Shown here piece after piece: positions 55,485 to 64,000 of a stretch of DNA of 64,000 nt. This stretch comes from Sophora flavescens (taxonomy: Eukaryota > Streptophyta > Magnoliopsida > Fabales > Fabaceae): positions 238,605,086 through 238,669,085 of the forward strand of contig CM061064.1 in assembly GCA_030762895.1 (NCBI GenBank). The letters run 5' to 3'. Made by a program: the position numbers and the translations under genes. The notes under the pieces are model-generated. The model did not search any database and had not been told where the DNA came from. It saw only the letters and a program-made list of their open reading frames with translations. How positions within the stretch are numbered: the first letter of the stretch is position 1; every line of letters begins with the position of its first letter.

Positions 55485-58400
55485 ATGAAAATCTTTTATT
55501 GGAATGTAAGAGGGATTGGCAATCCCTTAACTAAATCGAGTTCTGGTGAAATTTTGCTTACAAAGATAAACCAGATCTTGTTTTTATTTCAGAACCGAAA
55601 ATTCCTTTAGATTGTCTCCATAACGGTCTTTGGAAGAGACTAAATCTTAAGGTTTTTTTGTTAATAATAGGGGTAATCTTATCCCTAATTTGTGGGGTGT
55701 ATGTCTTGATCACATTACTCCTTCTATATTGGCTAGTTCTCAACAAAGATATCTCTTTATCTTTGTCTCTGAATTCTCAAAACCTGTTCATCTCAAAGCA
55801 GTGTATGCATCAACTTCCCACATAGACGAAGGACTCTCTCGTTAGAGTTAGCCAATTTACAACAAAATTATCAAGGTCCTTGGTGTTGCATAGGAGATTT
55901 TAATGCCATTCTTGGTGCTCATGAAAAGAGGGGTGGAAGGCTGCCTTCTACAATTTCCTCGTGAAGAATTTAGAGCACAGGTCGAGACTCCTATCGCCTT
56001 ACCCACATCACCACTCAAGGAGCCTTTTTCACTTGGTCAAACATGAGGGGTCAGGGAAATCACACAGAACTGAGGTTGGATAGAGCTTTATGCAATGATG
56101 ATTGGTTCTCAGTCTGGGACAATGTAGCTTGTTGTACTTAACCAAGGAATCATTCAGACCACTTTCCCTTCTACTCATTTTGAAAAAAGGTGCCAAGATG
56201 AAGCCTGCTCCTTTCAAGTTCCACGGCATGTGGACTGACCATAAAGACTGTAGAAGATTGGTTGCTGAGGTTTGGAAAAGGCAGTTTTGGGGCTGTCCAA
56301 TGTATGTCTTGTCTCAGAAGCTAAAGAGTTTGAAATTAGAGCTGAAAGTTTGGAATAAACAGGTATTTGGAAATGTCCATTGCAAGGTTGAAGAGGCTAT
56401 GGCTAACTTAGAATCCATCCAATTAAAAATTGATGCTGAGGGTTATTCGATCGATTGCACTCACAAGAACTAGCAGCCCAATCTGAATTGAATCTGGCTC
56501 TATCTTTTCAAGAATCCTTTTGGAGAGAAAAGGCTAGATTGAGCTGGTTTGCTGATGGTGACAGAAATTCTGCCTTTTTCCACAAGGTAACAAGAATTAG
56601 AAGTGCTTCGAATCCAATGTCCATTCTTAAAGTTGGAAATTCTTTCTTGGATAATCAAAGGGCAATTGAGGATCATGTCCTTGGCTTCTATCAGAATTTA
56701 TATGCCTCAGATAATTCTTGTGTGCACAATGACATTATTGAAACAGTCATCCCTTCCTTGGTCTCGAGATCAAGATAATGTGATGCTCACTAATATTCCA
56801 ACTTTTGAGGAGGTTAAGAATGCTTTTTTTCAATTTAGATAGGAATAGTGCCGGGCCCGGATGGTTTTGGAGGAAGCTTTTATCATTCATTCGGGACATC
56901 GTTGGAAATGATGTCCACAACTCAGATTGTGCAATTCTTTAGAGAGGGCTGGATCCTTCCAAATCTGAATTCAAACCGGGTTGTCCTCATTCCCAAGTTT
57001 GTTGGTCTTGTGAAATTGAGAATTACAGGCCTATTGCTCTTGCAAATTTTCAGTTTAAGGTGATCACAAAAGTGTTGGGTGATAGGTTTGCTTTGGAATC
57101 ATGCCAAAAATCATCTCCCCAGAGCAAAGAGGTTTCATTAGAGGAAGGCATATCTCAGAATGCATTTGTATTGCCTCGAAGCGATAAACATGTTGAACAA
57201 AAAGGTGTTTGGAGGCAATATTGCCTTGAAATTTGATATCAAAAAGGCTTTTGACACCTTGGACTGGAAATTTCTTTTGAAAGTTCTGCACTCTTTTGGA
57301 TTCAATCAACAATTCTGCTCTTGGATTCATACTATATTGAAATCTTCTCATCTATCTATTTCGATTAATGGCATCTCGGTTGGTTTTTTCACTTGTAAAA
57401 GAGGAGTAAGGCAAGGAGATCCTCTTTCTCCTCTCTCCTCTTTTGTTTGGTGAAGAAGTTCTAAGTAGAGGATCTCTAGATTGATTGAGTTGGGCAAGTT
57501 ACAACACATGGCCAGTCCTAAGGATTTTCCTACTCCCAGCCACATCCTTTATGCTGATGACATTATGGTTTTCTGCAAAGGATCCAAAGCTAACCTTAGA
57601 CACCTTATGCAACTGTTTGAGATCTATGGACATGCTTCTGGTCAAGTGCTTAGTCTTGAAAAGTGCAGGTTTTATGCAGGATCAATGTCCTCTAGAAGAG
57701 TGGATGATCTGAGCAGTTTCTTGAGATTTCCAGCAGGTTCTCTCCCTTTTTACTACCTTGGTGTTCCTCTCTTCAAAGGGAAACCAAAAGTTATCTATAT
57801 GCAGCCTACCTTAGACAGAATTAAAGGAAAGCTGGCATCTTGGAAAGGTTCTCTCCTCTCTATCATGGGAAGAGTGCAGCTTGTCAAATCAGTGATTCAA
57901 GGTACTCTAGCTTACAGCTTTCACATCTACAAATGGCATGCCTCATTGTTAAAGCAGCTGGATGGTTGGATCAGGAATTTTATTTGGTCTGGAGACATTC
58001 ATAAAAGGAAACATATAATTGTGGCCTGGAAAACTGTCTGTTCTTCTGTTGAAGATGGTGGTCTTGGTCTTAGGTCTCTTAGAGCCATTAATGAGGTCTC
58101 TATGTTGAAGCTTTGCTGGGCAGTGATCTCTTCAAATGAGCAGTGGGCCAAGTTCCTAAAAGCAAGATTTTTCAGAAGTTCTTTGCCTGTTTCTCATCAT
58201 GTTAGTTCTTCCTTGTGGCCTGCATTAAAGGTCTGGCTTCCTATGATTAAAGAACATTCTTCTTGGTTGATAGGAAATGGCCAATCTGTTAACTTTTGAC
58301 GAGACAAGTGGTTGCCGGAGCCTCTTGCAAACCTGATGCATATTCCTTCGCTTGGCGGCGATTTTATCTGCCAAGGTTTCTGATTTCATTGTTGATAATT

Positions 58401-59614
58401 TATGGAACATTCCTCACTGCCTGCAGCATCACTTCCCTAGCATAATGGAAAAGGTCTGTCACACTCATATTCCCATGGAGCCTTGTGAGGATAGATTGGT
58501 GTGGGACAGTGCAGCAAATGGTCTTCTTACTTTCAAGGATGCATTCCTTTTCCTCAATCCTGTTAGAAACCTTGCTCCAGGATTCTCTCAAATCTGGTCC
58601 AAGGCAATTCCTCCCTCTAGATCATTTCTGGTTTGGAGGCTTTTCCATCACAAAATGCCAACCGATGAAAATATAAGAAGAAGGGGATACACCTTGGCCT
58701 CAATATGCAGCTTGTGTGGCTCAGCAGAGGAATCTTCTTCCCATCTGTTCCTCTCCTGCAGTTATGCAGCTGCTCTGTGGGGTTGGTTGAGCTCAAGACT
58801 GTTGCACACAATCGATCAATCATCTTTTGAGAACCTGTTCCTGGTGTGTAAAGGAAATAGCCCTCAAGTCAATGAAGTCTCACTAGCTGCTGTTATTCAT
58901 GTAATCTGGGTGGTTTGGACAGCAAGAAATAAGTGCAGGTTTGACAATAAGTTTCTAGGTATAGAAGCTGCTCAAAATCTGGTTTCTTCAGCTGTTTGGC
59001 TCTCAGGAAATCTGGCAAGTGGTGCAATGTTTAATTCGGTTAATGAGCTGGTCATTCTCAAACACTTTAGCATTGAGTGCCATTACAGAAAGTCTCCAAA
59101 GATTACAGAAGTTATTTGGCACCCTCCCCCATGCAATTGGACTAAATGTAACATTGATGGTGCAGCCCATGGTTCCCCCGGTCCATCTGCTTGTGGGGGT
59201 ATATTTAGAGGCCACAATTCGGCTGCACTTGGCTGCTTCTCCTGCAACTTAGGGAATTCATCATCACTTGAAGCTGAATTATCAGCTGCTATGCATGCTA
59301 TAGAAATAGCTAACAATAGGGGTTGGTTAAATCTTTGGATTGAAACTGACTCAATTTTGGTATTGAAGGCTTTTAATAACCAGAGCATAGTTCCATGGCG
59401 TCTTCAAGCAAGGTGGAGAAACTGTATGGTAGTAGCTAGGGCTCTTTCTTGCCAAGTTACTCATATTTATAGGGAAGGGAACCCCTGTGCGGATAAGCTA
59501 GCTAATCATGGTTTACATAATTTGGGATTTATTTGGTGGGATACAATTCCTCCCTTTATCAGAGAAGACTTTGTTAGAGATAGGCTTAGTTTGCCCAGAT
59601 ACAGATTTTCTTGA
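55485..59614 (+). pseudogene. LINE ORF2 (endonuclease, RT, zf-RVT, RNase H)
   Basis: Opens MKIFYWNVRGIGN, the start of an exonuclease-endonuclease-phosphatase domain; its GDFNAI-type and SDH-type parts survive near 55895 and 56155 but frame is lost repeatedly up to about 56470. RT: ARLSWFADGDRNSAFFH near 56540, GPDGFGG near 56855, FDIKKAFDTLDW near 57234, RGVRQGDPLSP near 57400, YADD near 57550. From 57481 to 59614 it is nearly open, in two frames meeting near 58300. zf-RVT lies near 58620-58780 (FLVWRLFHHKMPT, CSLCG). The RNase H domain has NIDGAAHGSPG near 59150, an E in LEAELSAAMHAI and a D in IETDSI near 59340. Confidence 0.92.
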
Positions 59615-59800
59615 TGTATTTTCTATTTGCATGGGTTTGGGTAACACGTCCCACCATGTTCTCCTTTTTTTGTATTCTTTCTTGATTATTTAATAAAGTG
59701 TAGTGTGAGGCTTTTGATGGATGGTTTTTGTGGTGCCAACCTAGTTGGGATGGCAAAATTCATCCTGAGGCTTTTCACCCTACTTATATAAAAAAAAAAT
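59615..59800 (+). other. LINE 3' untranslated region and A-rich tail
   Basis: T-rich and G/T-rich sequence with AATAAA near 59692, ending in TATATAAAAAAAAAT directly before the target duplication. It fits a plant L1 3' end. Confidence 0.75.
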
Positions 59801-61224
59801 CTCCCCTTACCTCTCGAAGAACTTAGCTTCCGATTTAAAACTTTGTCGTGAATCTGGGAACCGTCAACGCACGTACACGATAATCTAGTTTATCCTTCAT
59901 TAAACATAATACTCAATCAACAAACAAACAACTAAATCAAGCCAAAAATCCTACATGTTGGTTTCGGCCAAGGGCTGACTTTGGGGTTAGAAATCTCTAA
60001 AATTTCTAAACTCTTGGATTAATGATTCCTAGTTACTTAAAACTCTAAATCAATGATCATTGTACAAAGATTGAAATTAAATCTTCCAATCCTCAAACAA
60101 TTAAATTTCAGTCATGAAAACTAAATTAGCTTAGAGACCTTGATTCATTTGAAACAACATAGATCCAATACCTACATAACTTATAAGATTGGATCATGTA
60201 AAGAAAATGAACAAAATCCTTCCCCCACCAAGACATAGGTTCGGCCTCTTTAGGTTAACTAGGCATGAAAATTTATTTTTATGCACACTCTTGGATCTTG
60301 AATATATAGAGGATAATAGGATCATAGAAATTGGTTGCACATTTTTAGGATTTTTCTATGATTTACTATGATTTTTCAAAGTTCTAGATCTAGAAACTTA
60401 AAAGTGATGAACATAGATGAAATAGACTTTGAATCATGAAACTTATTGAAGAACATAGACATTATTAGGGAAGGAGAATGGGATTCACCTCTTGAATATC
60501 AAAAACAAGTGAAGATCCAAGGACTTGCTTCACAAAATCAAGCTATGTAACTTAGGAGTTTTAATGGAAAATGGCAAAGTTGATGAAGAAGATGAAGTGC
60601 TCCTTAAATAGGTGTGAAGTTGGGCCTCTTGGCAGCCTTGAGGATGTGGGTTTCAAGGGCAAAAGGGTCAATATGCCAAAAATCCAAGGACAAAGGTGTA
60701 ATCTTGCTTTAGGTTAATTTGTAATCAAAATCAACCATAAGGGCATAATGGTCATTTCCCCTAAAAAGTAATCATGGCCATGAGGAGTCATCCCATGACT
60801 CACCCCTTGTGGCTCATCATGATTTGACATCCTATTTATCCGTTAGCGGGTCCCGAAAATCCCGTTTTCAGCTCCGTCGTTTACCCGATTTCGTATAACG
60901 CCCGCATAATATATTTTAATTCACTTTTTAAGTGAAAAATTTTTAAAATAGCCAAAGAAGTTGGAAACTTCATAAAAATCTTAATTGTTTCGTTCACGAG
61001 TCAAAATTAGGTCATTTGAGCAGTAAAATCTTACTGTCAATAAATCGCAGACCGGGTTTCGTCTGAATTTTTGACCCAAAATTTCACCGTATACTTATAA
61101 AAATAAGTATGATATGAATATGACTTTGGTTTTCCAAAAATCATTTTCTAAGTTTCAGATAAAAATATAAACATTTATTTATATTTATACCGATCTTAGA
61201 AAGCGGAAAAATCGGGGTGTTACA

Positions 61225-61935
61225 AACCATACAATAAAGGTTTTGATAAAAACATTATTTGCTATAAATGCGGCCGAGCAGGTCATATAGCAAAGAAATG
61301 TAGGGTTAAACAAAAAATAAAAGAACATAAAATGGATGAAGAAATAAAAAATCAAATTGCAAAAATTTTATTATATGAAACAGATTCATCTGATAACTCA
61401 TTTATAGATGAAGAACAAGAAATAATTTATTAGAATCAAGAAACATCCTCTGATTCTGATGTCGGATGTCTAAGTTGTGGATGTCTTGGTGATAACTGTG
61501 ATTGCAAATTTACTATTAATATTATTTCCAAAGAAGCTAGAGTCTTATTAGACCTAGTTGGTCAAATTGAAGATCCACAAGTAAAATTAGCAATGTTAGA
61601 AAAATATAAAGAATTAGAAATCCAAGAAGTAACAACAAAATAATTTTCAGGATATAATTTAAAGGATATTTTGAATCCTGAAGCATCCTTTATTCAGGAA
61701 CCAATAACTCTTCCCCTTTTATTTAAAGAAGTCAAAACTTTAAAAACTGAAGTCTCTGAATTAAAACAAGAATACAAAATTTTACAACAAAATTTTCAAA
61801 AATCCTTGGGGAAAGGAAAGGGAATGACTATTTCAAACTCTTCGTCAACACGTGTTGACGATGATAATCTCGAAAAAGAGTTCGATGCTCTTTATAATGA
61901 AGAGACCAACTTCTTTTTAAGAATAAAAACAATGT
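61225..61935 (+). pseudogene. Endogenous caulimovirid coat-protein end and coiled-coil segment
   Basis: Resumes the coat protein after solo LTR E. The CX2CX4HX4C knuckle CYKCGRAGHIAKKC lies at 61260-61301, followed by an acidic stretch. A TAG at about 61432, then a cysteine-rich CLSCGCLGDNCDC, then a stop near 61641. The segment 61671-61935 has heptad-like leucine/valine spacing (VKTLKTEVSELKQEYKILQQ), which looks like a coiled coil of the kind found in virion-associated proteins of the family, and an acidic tail. Broken in several places. Confidence 0.75.
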
Positions 61936-62385
61936 AACAAAAATGGCATGTTAAGATAAACCTAAAGATTAAGAAATCTTTTCATCAACCATTCATCGCA
62001 TTAATAGACTCTGGAGCAGGCCTCAACTGTATTCAAGAGGGACTAATTCCAATCTAGTATTATGAAAAAACACTTCAAAAACTATATACTGCAAATAACC
62101 AAAAATTACAAGTAAGCTATAAATTAGAAGATGCTTTGTAATAATGGAATATGCTTTGCTAGCTCATTCCTTTTGGTAAATGACACTTCAGAACAGATAA
62201 TTTTGGGAACTCATTTTCTCACTCAACTTTATCCAATACAAATAACTGAAGAAGGAATAAAAACAATAAAAGAAAAACAAGAAATACTGTTTGAGTTTAT
62301 AAATCCAATAAAAAGAAAAGATTTAAACAATTTAAATGAAAATCTAGAAGAAAAGAATTTCTTAACAATAATTCAAAGAAAATAA
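61936..62385 (+). pseudogene. Endogenous caulimovirid aspartic protease region
   Basis: The active-site pattern ALIDSGAGLNC lies near 62000-62032 and the C-terminal ILGTHFL pattern near 62203-62223, in different frames and separated by stops near 62056 and 62142. It lies between the coat protein and RT as in caulimovirids. Not functional. Confidence 0.7.
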
Positions 62386-62394
62386 AATTAAATA

Positions 62395-63889
62395 GGATTT
62401 TTACAAAAGGAAATCCTATATGCAAAAATAGAAAAGGAAATTCAAGACCCTTCAATAAAAGAAAAAATAATTGAAATACAAAAGGAATTTGAAAAGGAAG
62501 TTTGCTCAGAAGTTCCCAATGCCTTCTGGGAAAGAAAAACTCATATGGTATCTTTACCATATGAAGAAGAATTTCATGAATGTAACTTTCCCACCATCTC
62601 CAATTCAAAGGAATAGCGAAACCTTAGAATATTGTAAAAAGGAAATAAAAGGATTTCTTGATAAGAAACTAATTAGGCCCAGCAAGTCTCCCTGGAGTTG
62701 CACGGCCTTCTATGTTTCAAATCAATCATAAATAGAGTGAGGAGAGCCTCGAATGGTAATTAATTACAAGCCTTCAAATAAAGTTTTAAAATGGATCGGA
62801 TACCTAATTCCCAATAAAATAGATGTAATAAAAAATTACATAACGGAATAATCTTTTCAAAATTTGATATGAAATCAGGATTCTATCAAATAAAGTGAGA
62901 AGAAAAAGACAAATATAAAACTACTTTTACAGCTCCTTTTGGTCATTACGAATGGAATGTAATTCCTATGGGATTGAAAAATGTACCCTCTGAATTTTGA
63001 CACATAATGAATGACATTTTGAACCCTCATTCAGAATTTACCGTTGTTTATATTGATGACGTTTGATCTTTTCACAATCATTAGATCAACATTTCAAACA
63101 TCTCAATATTTTTAAAGAAACAATAAAGAGAAATGGAATGGTGATATCTGCCATAAAGATAAAACTATTTCCTACCAAAATAAGATTTTTGGGTAATGAA
63201 ATCTATCAAGGAACAATAACACCAATAAGCAGAAGCATCACTTTTGCTGAAAAGTTTCCCAATGAATTACCTGATAAAAAACAATTACAACATTTTTTAG
63301 GTTGTTTAAACTATGTCTCAAAGTTTATCCCAAATATTAGAATTAAGTGTAAACCCCTATATTCTAGGCTTATAAAAACCTCGAACCCTAAACCATGGTC
63401 AAAAGAGTTATCCAATTTAATCTTAGACATAAAAAGGGATGTCAAGTCTCTCCCTTGTCTAGGCATTCCTCATCCATATGCCACTTTCATTGTTCAAACT
63501 GATGCATCATATAAAGGATATGGTGGTATCTTAATACAAATCCTCCCTCATTCAAAAGTTGAACAAATTGTCAGATTTCACTCTGGTCTTTGGATACAGT
63601 CTCAATAAAAATATAGTACTATTAAAAAGAAAATTCTATCTATAGTGCTATGTATCACCAAATTCCAGGATGATTTAATAAATAAAAGGTTTTAACTTCG
63701 AATTGATTGCAAGACTGCAAAAGATGTAATGCAAAAGAATGTTAAAAAATTAGTTTCAAAACATATCTTCGCCAGATGGCAAAGCCTATTAAGTTGTTTT
63801 GATTTTAACATGAATATTTAAAGGGGGATAATAATTTTATTCCTGATTTTCTAACTAGGGAATTCTTGCAGGGTACCCTTCACAAATGA
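62395..63889 (+). pseudogene. Endogenous caulimovirid reverse transcriptase and RNase H
   Basis: RT patterns: KPSKSPWSC-like PSKSPWS near 62680, FSKFDMKSGFYQIK near 62857, FTAPFGHYEWNVIPMGLKN near 62930, and the YIDD active site at 63049-63060. The frame holds stops near 62729, 62898, 62998 and 63064. The open stretch 63063-63608 covers the RT thumb and RNase H start (VQTDASYKGYGG near 63490). The RNase H end continues in fragments to a TGA at 63887-63889. The caulimovirid type follows from sequence style and from the adjacent movement and coat proteins. Confidence 0.82.
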
Positions 63890-64000
63890 ATACCAGGTCC
63901 AATGGTGGATCTACCCGAGGAGGGGTCCCACCTTCGCTTAATAAGTCGAAAGAATTAACTCCAGATTCTTTTGCCCCTTCAGCCTCCCAAATAACCCAAA
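63886..64000 (+). CDS. Start of a further pararetrovirus ORF (partial, runs off the window)
   Basis: The ATG at 63886 overlaps the TGA of the RNase H reading (ATGA), an arrangement used for termination-reinitiation in caulimovirids. The frame begins MNTRSNGGSTRGG, is open for 38 codons and leaves the window. Its position after RT/RNase H is that of a downstream ORF (ORF2 of florendoviruses or the transactivator gene of caulimoviruses). Identity cannot be judged from the visible part. Confidence 0.45.
   Translation, partial: MNTRSNGGSTRGGVPPSLNKSKELTPDSFAPSASQITQ

Larger units (their letters stand above)
48487..59800 (+). mobile_element. L1-type LINE retrotransposon, split by element F
   Basis: The LINE proper is 48487-49736 plus 55040-59800, about 6.0 kb, which is full length for plant L1 elements. 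A 13-bp target duplication CTCCCCTTACCTC lies at 48474-48486 and 59801-59813, and the 3' end is a short A-rich tail (TATATAAAAAAAAAT). It encodes ORF1 (DUF4283-like with a CCHC knuckle) and ORF2 (endonuclease, RT, zf-RVT, RNase H). Several stops and frame changes show that it is dead. Confidence 0.93.
46534..61224 (-). repeat. Solo LTR E (minus strand), carrying a LINE
   Basis: On the minus strand it starts TGTAACACCCCG at 61224 and ends GGGTGTCACA at 46534; AACCA flanks both sides. The LTR itself is 59814-61224 plus 46534-48486 with one copy of the LINE duplication, about 3.36 kb, shorter than its relatives. No interior sequence of its own is present. TTCGGCC (GGCCGAA reversed) is seen at 59963 and 60240; GACGTCTCGG near 47638; GGCAGACGTGCC reversed near 47328; a TATTTAAGG-like box near 60602-60611. 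The LINE sits exactly on the second donor-like motif. Confidence 0.9.

Overview
The window is plant nuclear DNA made almost entirely of nested transposable elements and an old endogenous pararetrovirus; I see no host protein gene. Plant origin rests on Ty3/gypsy elements of Tekay/Del-like chromovirus and Athila type, an L1-type LINE with a C-terminal RNase H, a caulimovirid insertion and a 5S-rRNA-derived (Cassandra-like) fragment. Low GC outside a few patches, deep nesting, solo LTRs and many C-to-T stops suggest methylated pericentromeric heterochromatin of a flowering plant. I cannot name the species.

Layout. 1-6026: 3' part of chromovirus 1 (decayed gag, most of pol lost, 4.2 kb 3' LTR), inserted in the 5' LTR of an Athila-type element (6027-14754; tRNA-Asp primer site, gag-protease, pol, noncoding 3' region, 3' LTR). 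That element abuts a 5S-like fragment (14755-14931). 15001-15884: movement-protein part of the pararetrovirus. 15885-44099: chromovirus B, with a truncated 5' LTR fused to gag, a pol with PR, RT, RNase H, IN and chromodomain, and a complete 4.4 kb 3' LTR. Its gag zinc knuckle is split by element A (19120-32363; target duplication TGGAG), which has LTRs above 4 kb around a 744-bp noncoding interior. The 3' LTR of A holds solo LTR C (27508-31380; GCTTC), and the RNase H of B holds solo LTR D (34040-37836; CATCC).

44100-46533 and 61225-64000: more of the pararetrovirus (intergenic region, second movement-protein segment, coat protein, zinc knuckle, protease, RT, RNase H, start of a further ORF). 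Its coat-protein gene is interrupted by a minus-strand solo LTR E (46534-61224; AACCA), which holds an L1-type LINE (48487-59800; 13-bp duplication), which holds a young non-autonomous Athila-like element F (49737-55034; ACAGT) with nearly identical LTRs.

Most unusual points: an ORF inside both LTRs of chromovirus B; LTRs carrying a TATA box, paired splice-donor-like motifs and about 145-bp phased GGCCGAA units; a tandem-repeat slot that holds a different array in different LTR copies; element A, which has all cis signals but no genes; and a four-cysteine motif in the protease-RT spacer of the Athila element that its non-autonomous relative keeps. All similarity statements come from reading by eye; no database search was run.
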